The translations under genes and the position numbers were made by a program. The notes beneath the pieces are model-generated. The model was not told the origin of the DNA. It ran no database searches and saw only the letters and a list, made by a program, of their open reading frames with translations. A DNA stretch of 64,000 nt, taken from contig CAWBYA010000008.1 of assembly GCA_963792895.1 (NCBI GenBank), positions 372,001-436,000 of the forward strand, read 5' to 3'. Below are positions 17,421-25,181 of the stretch, piece by piece. Positions within the stretch are counted from its first letter, which is position 1, and each line of letters starts with the position of its first letter. The stretch comes from UBA6912 sp963792895. GTDB lineage: Bacteria > Actinomycetota > Acidimicrobiia > Spongiisociales > UBA5794.

Positions 17421-18377
17421 TCAGTGGAAGCTGGGCATGACGTCAGAGGCGAAACGACGCATCGAGTCACCCCAGGTGCCATCTGCGAAGTAGACGATCA
17501 AATACTCGACGCCGCGGTCGCGAAACGCCGTCACCTTCTCCGCAACCTGCTCGGCGGTACCGTAGAGCGCGCGGCCCGCCCACACCGCCTTGTCCTCGCT
17601 CCCCGGCTTGTTCCATTCTGCCAACTTGTCGGCTGCCTCGGACTCGGTTTCTCCGATCAGGCAATCGACGTTCGCCGTGAGGGTGATCTCATCGAAGTCA
17701 CGTCCGACGTCGCGGCAGTGACCCTGCAGCACTGCCGTCTTGTGACGGAACGTTGCGTCGTCGCCGAAATAGTTGGCGTAGTCCGCATATCGGGCGACGA
17801 TCCGCAACGTGAGCTGCTCGCCGCCGCCTGCGATCCACAGCGGCGGATGCGGGTCTTGCAGCGGGCGGGGCCGATTGATCGCACCGGCCAGGCGGTAGTG
17901 CACACCGTCGAACGTCGTCTCGTCATGGGTCCACATCGACTTGAGAATCTGCACGGCTTCGTCGAGCTGCCCGATGCGCGTTGCCGCCGAGGGGAAGTCA
18001 TACCCGTATCCGTGGTACTCGTGCTCGTACCAGCCCGCCCCGATGCCGACGTCGAGGCGGCCCCCCGACATGACGTCGATGCACGCGGTGACCTTGGCGA
18101 GGTACGACGGCGGACGGTAGGAGTTGCAGGTGCACATCTGTCCGAGGCGGACTTGCTCGGTCGCCTCGGCGAGACCCGCCATCAGCGTCCACGCTTCCCA
18201 CGTTGATTGCTGGCTGACTTCCGGGAACGTGTGCAGGTGGTCGTAGACCCAGATGGAGTCGAAACCGGTCTCCTCAGCGACACGAGCGATCGCCACCATG
18301 GTGTCCCACTGCAGTGCGGCGGGGATGTCGGCGAGGTCCAGCCGCCACCCCTGCGGGACGAATGCGCCAAACTGCAT
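17421..18377 (-). CDS. LLM-class F420-dependent oxidoreductase
   Basis: 318 aa from ATG 18377, chosen over longer frames because AAGGAGCAC lies just before it. The luciferase-like TIM barrel is evident: GFDSIWVYDHLH (about 40-51), the LGQMCTC..YRPP stretch, MSGGRLDVGIGAGWYEHE (about 103-120) and the PPLWIAGGGE phosphate-site motif (about 185). These fit deazaflavin F420-dependent enzymes of actinomycetes. The substrate is unknown. The CofC gene for F420 synthesis lies on the other side of the divergent intergenic region. It may lead the transcript of the ABC exporter downstream. Confidence 0.88.
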   Translation of the reverse strand: MQFGAFVPQGWRLDLADIPAALQWDTMVAIARVAEETGFDSIWVYDHLHTFPEVSQQSTWEAWTLMAGLAEATEQVRLGQMCTCNSYRPPSYLAKVTACIDVMSGGRLDVGIGAGWYEHEYHGYGYDFPSAATRIGQLDEAVQILKSMWTHDETTFDGVHYRLAGAINRPRPLQDPHPPLWIAGGGEQLTLRIVARYADYANYFGDDATFRHKTAVLQGHCRDVGRDFDEITLTANVDCLIGETESEAADKLAEWNKPGSEDKAVWAGRALYGTAEQVAEKVTAFRDRGVEYLIVYFADGTWGDSMRRFASDVMPSFH

Positions 18378-18441
18378 CTTGTGCTCCTTGGTGTGCGCAC
18401 GGGCCACCCTAGGAGGATGTCTTGTCGCGCTCCTCCACAGG

Positions 18442-18447
18442 TAGGCT
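18442..18447 (+). promoter_or_regulatory. -10 box (TAGGCT)
   Basis: TAGGCT ends 8 nt before ATG 18456 with no Shine-Dalgarno between. Head of the VOC-cofC unit, divergent from the F420 oxidoreductase gene. Confidence 0.45.
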
Positions 18448-18455
18448 CGCCGCCC

Positions 18456-18974
18456 ATGACCTCCGACGTGCCCGAGCATGCCCTGACCGTGCCTACAGAG
18501 CTCTCCAGCTTGGTCGAACGCTTCGACCACCTTGCGTTGGCCGTTCACGACGTGCGCCGCACCTTGCCCTTGCTGGGCTTTCTGGGAGCGACGTACCGAA
18601 CGGGGGGCCACCATCGCACCCAAGGCTTTCGTTGGGTGCAATTCGACCTCGCCGCCGGGCCGAAGATCGAGCTGTTGTCACCCCTCGACCCCGAAGATCG
18701 CGCCAACTTCTTGGTCAGATTCCTCGCCGCCAGCGGGGAAGGGCCGCACCACGTGACGTTCAAGGTGCGCAACATCACCCAGACCGTCGCTGCAGTTCGC
18801 AACCTCGGCTACTCCGTCGTCGGCGAGGACCTCACGAGCCCGAACTGGAAAGAAGCGTTCGTGCACCCCAAGTCGTCACACGGTCTCCTCATCCAGATCG
18901 CCGAATGGGACGAGGCCATTCCCCTGCAACACCGCACCCTGTCAGAGGTGCTCGCTGCGCCGGAGACCCTGTGA
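18456..18974 (+). CDS. VOC/glyoxalase superfamily protein, methylmalonyl-CoA epimerase-like
   Basis: 172 aa. Two beta-alpha-beta-beta-beta units of the vicinal-oxygen-chelate fold. The first starts at FDHLALAVHDVRRTLPLLGF (split near 22-41), with the metal His in DHLAL. The second contains GPHHVTFKVRNI (about 97) with the second His, and HGLLIQIAEW carries the usual C-terminal acidic ligand position. The pattern suits methylmalonyl-CoA epimerase-like or dioxygenase-like enzymes; the reaction is not certain. Its stop overlaps the GTG start of cofC (GTGA). Confidence 0.75.
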   Translation: MTSDVPEHALTVPTELSSLVERFDHLALAVHDVRRTLPLLGFLGATYRTGGHHRTQGFRWVQFDLAAGPKIELLSPLDPEDRANFLVRFLAASGEGPHHVTFKVRNITQTVAAVRNLGYSVVGEDLTSPNWKEAFVHPKSSHGLLIQIAEWDEAIPLQHRTLSEVLAAPETL

Positions 18975-19585
18975 CGTTGCTCGTTGGGGTCCCGATCAAG
19001 CCGTTCGGGGTCGCCAAAGCGCGTCTGGCGCCTGCGCTCGACGCCCGCGCCAGGTCTCTATTGGGACGTGAGATCGCGGCGCACACACTGCGCATGATCG
19101 AGGCGAGCGGTGCGAGAGCCGCCGTGGTCACCGCCGACCCAGGTGTGCGCCGGTGGGCGCGGCGCCACCGCTGGGAGGTGCTCGCGGAAGCACCTGGCAG
19201 TGGGCTCGACGCCGCAGCGAGGGCGGTGACGGAAGCGGCGCACGACGCTCTCTGGGCCGTCGTCCACGCGGACCTGCCGCTGCTCACCCCCACCGACCTG
19301 GCCACGGCGTGGGCCGCCCTGGAGGCCGGCCCGGTGCTGGCCCCTTCCCACGACGGGGGGACGTCGCTCGTTGCCGGAAGCGGCGCCTTCCCGTTCTCCT
19401 ACGGGCCCGGCAGCTTCTTCCGCCACCTCTCCGCTGCTCCGGCGGCGACCATCCTGGTGCGGGCCGGCTTGGCGCTCGACCTCGACACGGTCACCGACCT
19501 CGATTGCGCCCTTCGCCTTCCCGCGGGTAGGTGGTTGCGGGCGTATGTGCCTCTGGAGGGGCCGCCGCCGATGCGGGCGCTCTAA
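18971..19585 (+). CDS. cofC: 2-phospho-L-lactate (or phosphoenolpyruvate) guanylyltransferase CofC/FbiD
   Basis: 204 aa. A nucleotidyltransferase fold opening with LVGVPIKPFGVAKARLAPAL, the Cof-C family version of the GTP-binding loop (Lys9/Lys13 region). VVHADLPLLTPTD (about 97-109) supplies the metal Asp, and a C-terminal DLDTVTDLDCAL motif is also characteristic. Makes the activated phospho-precursor (lactyl- or enolpyruvyl-2-diphospho-5'-guanosine) that is joined to Fo in coenzyme F420 synthesis. In actinomycetes the substrate is often PEP (FbiD). GTG start overlapping the previous stop by 4 bases. Neighbouring F420-type oxidoreductase supports the role. Confidence 0.85.
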   Translation: MTLLVGVPIKPFGVAKARLAPALDARARSLLGREIAAHTLRMIEASGARAAVVTADPGVRRWARRHRWEVLAEAPGSGLDAAARAVTEAAHDALWAVVHADLPLLTPTDLATAWAALEAGPVLAPSHDGGTSLVAGSGAFPFSYGPGSFFRHLSAAPAATILVRAGLALDLDTVTDLDCALRLPAGRWLRAYVPLEGPPPMRAL

Positions 19586-19588
19586 CCT
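19583..19588 (+). promoter_or_regulatory. -10 box (TAACCT)
   Basis: TAACCT overlaps the cofC stop codon and ends 7 nt before GTG 19596. Gives the PIG-L gene a possible leaderless promoter of its own inside the cluster. Confidence 0.4.
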
Positions 19589-19595
19589 CGACGTC

Positions 19596-20345
19596 GTGAC
19601 CAGCGATCTCTACGGCGACCTGCGCGAGACACCGCCGCCTCTCGACACGCCGGCGCGAGCCCTCGCCATCGGTGCGCATCCCGACGACATCGAGTTCGGA
19701 GCCGGCGGCACCCTCGCCAAGTGGGCCGGGGCCGGGTGCCACGTGACGATGCTGGTGGTCACCGACGGCTCGAAGGGCACCTGGGATCCGGAGGTGTCAC
19801 CGAACGACCTCGCCCATCGCCGACGGGTGGAGCAGGCATCGGCGGCATCCGCACTCGGCGCCGCGGCGGTGGTGCATCTCGGCCACGTCGACGGGGAGCT
19901 CGAGGTCTCCATGGCGCTGCGCGAGGAGATGTGCCGCCAGATCCGCCTGGCCGCTCCCGACGTGCTGCTCACCCACGATCCGTGGCAGCGCTACCAACTG
20001 CACCCCGACCATCGAGCCACCGGAACGGTGGCGGTCGACGGGGTGATTGCGGCGCGCGACCCCTTGTTCTTCCCCGGCCAAGGGCTCACCCCGCACCGTC
20101 CTGCGGCCGTGCTGTTGTGGTCGGCAGACACGCCAGACCACGCCGAGCCGATCGCCGACACGATCGATGCGAAGATCGCCGCACTGCTGTGCCACTCGTC
20201 GCAAGGGACGACGACCATGGGTGATGCCCATGCCGGCGAGGAGCAACGTACGGCTTTCGCCGCCCGCATCCGGAAGTGGGCCGAGACCGCCGGCGAAGCG
20301 GTGGGGCATCCCATGGCGGAGCGGTTCAAGCGGCTGACACCTTGA
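19596..20345 (+). CDS. PIG-L/LmbE family deacetylase
   Basis: 249 aa from GTG 19596. Zinc-dependent N-acetyl-sugar deacetylase fold: GAHPDDIEFGAGG (about 28-40) with the His-Asp-Asp cluster, and QLHPDHRATG (about 132-141) with the third ligand. The DGSKGTWDPE stretch resembles uncharacterised actinobacterial PIG-L enzymes, not Mca, whose SSKGAAT extension is missing. Could act on mycothiol precursor GlcNAc-Ins (MshB role), on another glycolipid, or on a natural product; the sequence does not decide. Located directly after cofC. Confidence 0.82.
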   Translation: MTSDLYGDLRETPPPLDTPARALAIGAHPDDIEFGAGGTLAKWAGAGCHVTMLVVTDGSKGTWDPEVSPNDLAHRRRVEQASAASALGAAAVVHLGHVDGELEVSMALREEMCRQIRLAAPDVLLTHDPWQRYQLHPDHRATGTVAVDGVIAARDPLFFPGQGLTPHRPAAVLLWSADTPDHAEPIADTIDAKIAALLCHSSQGTTTMGDAHAGEEQRTAFAARIRKWAETAGEAVGHPMAERFKRLTP

Positions 20346-20412
20346 TCCGTTGGTCGCAGAACCCGTCGAACGCCCCAGGGTCGTGGCAACGCTCGCCGCT
20401 ATCGTTGGAGAT

Positions 20413-21123
20413 ATGAACACGGACCACGTCGCAATCGTCACCGGTGGTACCGGCGCCCTCGGGCAGTCTCTGGTGCCCGTCCTCTTGAGGCGCAACTTCA
20501 AGGTGGCGGTGACCTACCTCGTACCTGAAGAAGCTCGCGCCCTGGAGTCGAGTCTCGACGTCGACGAAGACCGCATGGTGCTGCGCAGGGTCGACTGCAC
20601 GGATGCCGAAGCGGTCAATCGATTCATGAAGGAGACCGTCGAAGCCTTCGGGCACATCAACGTTGTGTGTGCGCTGGTCGGCGGCTGGGCCGGCGGTCGC
20701 GATGTCGGAGAGACCGACGACGTGCGGTTCGATCGTATGCTCGACATCAATCTCCGCTCTACCTTCTATACGGTACGCGCTGCGATACCCCACGTCCTCG
20801 AGGCCGACTGGGGCCGCATCATCGCCATGGGCAGCCGTGCCGCCGTCGACACCCCGGCGGGTCAAGCGGCCTTCAACGTCGCAAAAGCCGGGGTGGTCAC
20901 CCTGATCAAGAGCTTGGCCAACGAGCTCGACGACACGAACGTCACCGCCAACGTCATCCTCCCCGCAGTGATCGACACAGAAGACACCCGTGCCGCGCTG
21001 CCTTACGCCGACTACGTACGGTGGCCCAAACCGGCCGAGATCGCCAGCGTGGTGGACTTCCTCGCCAGCCCGCAGTCGGCGGTCATCAACGGTGCGGCGA
21101 TACCCGTCTATGGTCAGAGCTGA
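20413..21123 (+). CDS. SDR family protein with altered catalytic tyrosine
   Basis: 236 aa from ATG 20413, preceded by TATCGT at 20400-20405 and a GGAG. A Rossmann fold starts at VAIVTGGTGALGQSL (about 6-20), with CALVGGW in place of the usual NNAG-type motif near 86. The active-site Ser is in AMGSRAA (about 140), but the position 13 residues later, normally Tyr of YxxxK, is Phe (AAFNVAKAG), while the Lys is kept. The protein may bind NAD(P) without classical dehydrogenase chemistry, or use another residue. The substrate is unknown. C-terminal end GAAIPVYGQS is normal for SDRs. Confidence 0.85.
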   Translation: MNTDHVAIVTGGTGALGQSLVPVLLRRNFKVAVTYLVPEEARALESSLDVDEDRMVLRRVDCTDAEAVNRFMKETVEAFGHINVVCALVGGWAGGRDVGETDDVRFDRMLDINLRSTFYTVRAAIPHVLEADWGRIIAMGSRAAVDTPAGQAAFNVAKAGVVTLIKSLANELDDTNVTANVILPAVIDTEDTRAALPYADYVRWPKPAEIASVVDFLASPQSAVINGAAIPVYGQS

Positions 21124-21175
21124 CCGGTAGGCGCATGCGGACACCAGGGAGCGCCGGTGGCGAGAGGGGCCACAC

Positions 21176-21928
21176 ATGACAGGTAGGGATGGATTCAGCT
21201 CGGACGATCTACTGCGCCAGGCGCGTGAGGCGATCGCACGCAAGGACGTCACGGAGAACGATGACGAGCGAGCGGCCTCGTCTCGAACGGAGCCGACAGC
21301 GCCACCGCCCGATCCCTCCCCGACTCTTCCGCGGTTCGAGACCGTCGCGGCGGAGCCGTATGAGCCCCACGAAGAGCCGGATCGCCTCGTGTCCGAGCGC
21401 CCCCGGCCCGCCACCGACGGCATGGTCAGACCGACCGATCGTATCGCTACGGGTGTTCCCCCATCTACGAAACGCCGCCCGGCGGTGGCGGTTGGAATCG
21501 CGATCGCCATCTTCTCGGTCGGCTTTGCGGTCTTCGTCGCCGGGCTCGTCGATGACTCCACCGACGTCCAGAACGTCGGTGTCGGGACATGTCTCAACGA
21601 TCCGGGGGGCGAGGTCGTAACCGGGATCGACCCGATCCCGTGTGACGAGCCCCATCAATTCGAGATGATCGGATCCGTGAAGATTCCCGGCGACGCCTTC
21701 CCCGGGAACGACGAGTCGTTCGACCTCGCCATCGATCGTTGTGTACCGATGTTCGAGGAATACGTCGGCATCGCCTACCAGGACTCGCTCTGGTGGCTCA
21801 ATGCCTTCACCCCGACTGCCGAAGGGTGGGAAAGCGGCGACCGCATCGCCAACTGTCTCGTCTTCCAGTTCGACGACGACCGCAACATCGTCTCGGTGAC
21901 GGGCTCGGCCAGAGGCGACGGACGCTGA
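21176..21928 (+). CDS. Septum_form family membrane protein
   Basis: 250 aa. A long polar, Pro/Glu/Arg-rich cytoplasmic N-terminal region (1-100) is followed by one membrane span (about 102-126, VAVGIAIAIFSVGFAVFVAG). An external Septum_form domain (about 128-250) has paired Cys residues (TCLND, IPCDEPHQFE, DRCVP, ANCLVF). This family is found in actinomycetes, sometimes near division genes, but its function is not settled. Ribosome site GAGAGGGG about 7 nt before ATG 21176. Followed with a 4-base overlap by a second copy of the domain. Confidence 0.8.
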   Translation: MTGRDGFSSDDLLRQAREAIARKDVTENDDERAASSRTEPTAPPPDPSPTLPRFETVAAEPYEPHEEPDRLVSERPRPATDGMVRPTDRIATGVPPSTKRRPAVAVGIAIAIFSVGFAVFVAGLVDDSTDVQNVGVGTCLNDPGGEVVTGIDPIPCDEPHQFEMIGSVKIPGDAFPGNDESFDLAIDRCVPMFEEYVGIAYQDSLWWLNAFTPTAEGWESGDRIANCLVFQFDDDRNIVSVTGSARGDGR

Positions 21929-22410
21929 CAGGCACGGCAGACCCGCCGCGCCGCCGGGGCCGGACGTTCGTCACTGCGCTGGTCGTCGTCGTTGCGGCAG
22001 TGGTGGTGGCGATCGTCGTTGTGAGCTTGTTCGACCGATCAGCCTCTGCCCTGTCGCTGCGTCGAGGAGACTGTCTGCTCGATCCGGGGGCAGATCGAGT
22101 TGTCGATGTCGACCGGGTCGCCTGTGACTCGCCGCACCAGTTCGAGGTCATCGGTTCGGTGAGCTTTCCCGGCGCGACGTTTCCGGGCGACGAGGCTCTC
22201 GTTGCGCAGGGACGAGCGGCATGCGAGCCCCTGTTCGTCGACTACGTGGGCCAGCCGTACGACACGTCGCCGTGGTTCGTCAATGTGTTCACGCCGACGG
22301 CCGAGGGGTGGGCGAATGGCGAGCGCAGCACCACGTGCCTCGTCTTCCAGTTCGACGAGGCCCTCGAGATTCGGACGGTCACGGGGTCTGCAGCCGGGTC
22401 GGGGCGCTAG
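21925..22410 (+). CDS. Second Septum_form protein, probable CTG start
   Basis: 161 aa if it starts at CTG 21925. Basic residues (PPRRRGR) precede one membrane span (about 14-36), then a Septum_form domain (about 38-161) closely resembling the previous gene's: GDCLLDPG, VACDSPHQFEVIG, AACEPLF, TTCLVFQF. No ATG or TTG lies between the upstream stop and the span, and GTG codons occur only inside the span. CTG overlaps the previous TGA (CTGA), and AGAGG lies 9 nt before it. Fusion to the previous protein by frameshift is less likely, because the basic flank would then face outside. Confidence 0.65.
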   Translation: MTGTADPPRRRGRTFVTALVVVVAAVVVAIVVVSLFDRSASALSLRRGDCLLDPGADRVVDVDRVACDSPHQFEVIGSVSFPGATFPGDEALVAQGRAACEPLFVDYVGQPYDTSPWFVNVFTPTAEGWANGERSTTCLVFQFDEALEIRTVTGSAAGSGR

Positions 22411-22428
22411 GAGGGTGCTGCCCGGCGG

Positions 22429-22944
22429 CTACTTCTTCTTCTTCTTGCTCTTCTTGCTCGACCCGGAGCTCTCGCTCTCGATCTTGTACCGAGTCTCCAC
22501 CGTCCCGATGGTCGAGCCGTCATCGCTGAACTCGGTGTAAGTGACCTTGATCTCCTCGAAGCTGTTGGCGATGACCACGGTCGGCGGTCCGGCTTCGTCG
22601 TTGCCCGATGCGTTGATCTGGTACGACGTCACCATGACGTTCGTGAGCTCGTATGCGAGGTAGGTGACCCGGGTCCCGCCGTACGTGGCGGTCAGCTCGA
22701 CATGGAGCTTGGGGACGACCTCGCCCTTCACGCACTTTTCCTGCAGCTTGGGCGACGCCTTGTCGTAGTCCATGGTGAGCACCATGTCATCGACGACGGC
22801 AGCCCCGCGCCTGCGGCTTTGCCCGGTTGCGCCACCTCCCGGCCGGCGCACCCCCCAGTCGAGGGCGAGGAGATCGATCCACTTGTCGTGGTGAGCGTCC
22901 CGCGACTCCCCATCGACACCGTCGTAGTTCGCAAAGATGGCCAT
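22429..22944 (-). CDS. Hcp-like (T6SS tube protein family) protein with poly-lysine tail
   Basis: 171 aa from ATG 22944, chosen because CGGAG precedes it at the right distance. The fold signature of the Hcp family is readable: ANYDGVDGESRD near the start, HDKWIDLLALDWGVRRP (about 19-35), MDYDKASPKLQEKCVKGE (about 60-78), a beta strand LHVELTATYGG, TYLAYELTNVMVTSYQ (about 94-109) and EEIKVTYTEF near 136. Hcp forms hexameric tubes in type VI secretion, yet no other secretion gene is present here. The last 13 residues are Ser/Lys only (ending KKSKKKKK), which is unusual and suggests binding to nucleic acid or acidic polymer. Convergent with the Septum_form gene, 18 bases apart. Confidence 0.75.
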   Translation of the reverse strand: MAIFANYDGVDGESRDAHHDKWIDLLALDWGVRRPGGGATGQSRRRGAAVVDDMVLTMDYDKASPKLQEKCVKGEVVPKLHVELTATYGGTRVTYLAYELTNVMVTSYQINASGNDEAGPPTVVIANSFEEIKVTYTEFSDDGSTIGTVETRYKIESESSGSSKKSKKKKK

Positions 22945-23590
22945 CGCACGCTCCGTGTTTGCAGCATCGAACCGAACCAATCGCTCCAGAACCTATCGCA
23001 ACTGGGATGGATGTGCGGCCCGGGCCCACGCTGCAACCGGTGCCGTCGAGGCTGAAAGGTCGACTTCGTCGTCGGTCATCTCCGGCGCCATGCTGATTCC
23101 GGAATGCCCTCTGCGGTTGCGGGCCCCGCCGGCACGCTCAACGGCTACCTCGGCATATCCGAGTCCCATTCCTCGACGCCCAAGACCAACACCGGTCGAT
23201 GCACTCATGGACGTGGGCGGCATCCCCGTTTGCAGACTCTGTGATCTGCTCGCTACAAAGCTCGAGTCGTCGGTGACCGTGGTGCGCTCGGGGATTGCTT
23301 CGACCTGCTCACGATCGAGCGCGACACCCGGTGATGGAAGGCGCCCACGGCGGCACCCCTTCTTCACCTCGCGGTTGGACAGCCGGTCTGAGGCGGACGC
23401 ATGACCTTGGCTCAGTCGCCACTGTCGGCAGCCGTCGGTCGGCCGCATGGAACGCGCCGAGTAGTCGACAAGCCGCGCCTGACCAAAGCGCGAGGTGCCG
23501 TTTTTCCGATACTTCACAGGACGTGCGTTCGTGTCGGAGATGCGGTTGATCGGCGTGGTCGGAGGGCCGGCGGCGCCTAGAGTCCGATGC
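22945..23590. other. Gene-poor stretch, possible decayed DNA
   Basis: About 645 bases with no recognisable gene. A minus-strand frame (about 22993-23400) has some protein-like segments, such as LDREQVEAIPERTTVTDD, but no known domain, no ribosome site and no credible start. It is flanked by the Hcp-like gene and the hydrolase gene, and lies at the edge of the patch that holds truncated genes, so it may be eroded element DNA. Confidence 0.4.
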
Positions 23591-24274
23591 ATGGACATCC
23601 TTCTCATCGCTGGGTTGTGGCTACCCCGCTCGATTTGGGCCGACGTCTGTGGTGAGCTGGAGAGCCGTGGGCACCGGCCGTTGCCGGTGGCTCTGCCCGG
23701 TGTCGATGACGCCTCGACCACGGCGACGTTGGCCGATCAGGTGACGGCCGTCCTGGCTGAGGTCGACGATGCCGATCGACCGATGGTCGTCGGGCACTCG
23801 GCGGCTTGCACTCTGGCGTGGATGATCGCCGACCGGCGGCCGGACACGATCAGTCGGGTCGTGCTGGTGGGCGGATTCCCGTCTTCCCAGGGCGAGGCCT
23901 ACGCCGACATCTTCCCAACCGTCGACGGCGCAATGGCCTTCCCGGGTTGGGCACCGTTCGAGGGGGCCGACTCGGGTGACCTCGGCGACGCCGATCGGGA
24001 ACGCATCGCCTCGGAAGCCGTTCCCGTTCCTGAGGGTGTCGCCAAGGGGATCGTCCGGTTGAGCGACGATCGACGCTTCGACGTTCCCGTGCTCCTGGTC
24101 TGCCCCGAGTTCAGCCCCGACCAGGCCAAGGCGTGGATGGACGCCGGCGATGTCCCCGAGCTCAGCCGGGCCAGGCAAGTCGCGTTCGTCGACATCGACT
24201 CGGGACACTGGCCGATGGTCAGTCAACCCGCTGAACTGGCCCGGATCCTCGACGATGCGACCAAAGAAGGCTGA
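23591..24274 (+). CDS. Alpha/beta hydrolase
   Basis: 227 aa from ATG 23591, preceded by TAGAGT at 23578-23583 (7 nt away). Alpha/beta hydrolase fold: an opening strand DILLIAGLW, nucleophile elbow VVGHSAACTL (about 75-84, Ser79), a middle strand VPVLLVCPEFSPD with an acidic residue, and SGHWPMVSQP carrying the catalytic His near 210. Lacks a lid of the lipase type. The substrate is unknown; small esterase or peptidase-like roles are possible. No signal peptide, so cytoplasmic. Confidence 0.8.
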   Translation: MDILLIAGLWLPRSIWADVCGELESRGHRPLPVALPGVDDASTTATLADQVTAVLAEVDDADRPMVVGHSAACTLAWMIADRRPDTISRVVLVGGFPSSQGEAYADIFPTVDGAMAFPGWAPFEGADSGDLGDADRERIASEAVPVPEGVAKGIVRLSDDRRFDVPVLLVCPEFSPDQAKAWMDAGDVPELSRARQVAFVDIDSGHWPMVSQPAELARILDDATKEG

Positions 24275-24289
24275 ACCCCGAAGACCGGT

Positions 24290-24451
24290 GTGGTCCGCGA
24301 ACTCGACGCGTCGGCCTGGGACGGCTTCGCTGAGCTCGTCGAGCGCAACAATCGGATCTTCGGGGGTTGCTGGTGTGTCGGCTGGCACCCCGAGTGCGGG
24401 CAGCAAGGGATCAACCATCGCGAGGTCAAGGAACACCGGCCCCCGCGCTGA
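24290..24451 (+). pseudogene. Truncated GNAT acetyltransferase
   Basis: 53 codons from GTG 24290 read VVRELDASAWDGFAELVERN and then IFGGCWCVGWHPE. This is the N-terminal region of the GNAT subfamily whose members carry a GGCWC motif. The frame stops at 24451, before the acetyl-CoA binding motif. The rest of the domain is not found in the next 100 bases in any frame. The following gene is an intact member of a related subfamily (GRCWCMYW motif), so this may be a broken older copy. Confidence 0.6.
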
Positions 24452-24554
24452 GTGAACGCGCGCAGGTCGGTCACCGCTCCTCAAAGTGCCGTTGGAGCGC
24501 ACTCGGCGAGCGCCACAGAGCGGGTCTAGCTTATGGAACGCAAAGGGAGCCTTC

Positions 24555-25115
24555 ATGGACCGTGTCATTCGTGAACTCACCCCAGATCTGTGGCCTGCGC
24601 TTGAGGACCTGTTCGACACGTCCGGCGCCGTCGGCCGTTGCTGGTGCATGTACTGGCGTATCGGTAGCCGATATCGCGACGTGGACCGCGACGCCAACAA
24701 GGCAGCGTTCCGCAAGGTCTTGGACGACGGACCGCCCCCGGGTTTGCTCGCGTTCGATGACGATGTCGCCGTTGGGTGGTGCCAGCTCACGCCTCGCGAT
24801 GCGTTGCCGTGGCTGGATCGCACGTGGCGACTCAGGCGTGTTGACGAGGTCCCAGTGTGGTCGATCTCATGCTTCTACGTGCGAAAGGGTTACCGCAGAC
24901 AGCGTGTCGCGAGTGCCATGATCACTGCGGCAGTGGATGCCGCCAAGCGCGCCGGCGCCCCAGCGGTCGAGGCGTATCCGCTTGACGCAGACTTGACACC
25001 GAGCACCTCGCACACCGGGTACGCAACGACGTTCAAGCGCGCTGGGTTCAAGATCGTTGGTCGACATGTGCCTTCTCGCCCGATCATGCGCTACGACTTC
25101 CGGCACGCAGACTGA
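24555..25115 (+). CDS. GNAT family N-acetyltransferase
   Basis: 186 aa from ATG 24555, with AGGGAG 6 nt upstream. The N-terminal region has GRCWCMYWRIG (about 32-42). The core has VAVGWCQLTPRD (about 72), a beta-4 strand WSISCFYVRKGYRRQRVASAMI split over about 104-125, and the acetyl-CoA pyrophosphate loop RKGYRRQRVA (consensus Q/RxxGxG/A, here YRRQRVA). The acceptor is unknown. Sits among a truncated GNAT relative and a truncated integrase, and its bases are slightly less GC-rich than the neighbours, which would fit transfer. Confidence 0.82.
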   Translation: MDRVIRELTPDLWPALEDLFDTSGAVGRCWCMYWRIGSRYRDVDRDANKAAFRKVLDDGPPPGLLAFDDDVAVGWCQLTPRDALPWLDRTWRLRRVDEVPVWSISCFYVRKGYRRQRVASAMITAAVDAAKRAGAPAVEAYPLDADLTPSTSHTGYATTFKRAGFKIVGRHVPSRPIMRYDFRHAD

Positions 25116-25181
25116 ACAGCATTCAGGCCGCACAGAACACTCACCACCCAGGGCGTTATCGAGCACACACGAGCGTCCGGG

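Noticed and set aside
22993..23721. Minus-strand frame of about 240 codons in the gene-poor stretch
   Set aside because: Some protein-like pieces, but it overlaps the alpha/beta hydrolase start, lacks a ribosome site, and contains no known domain.
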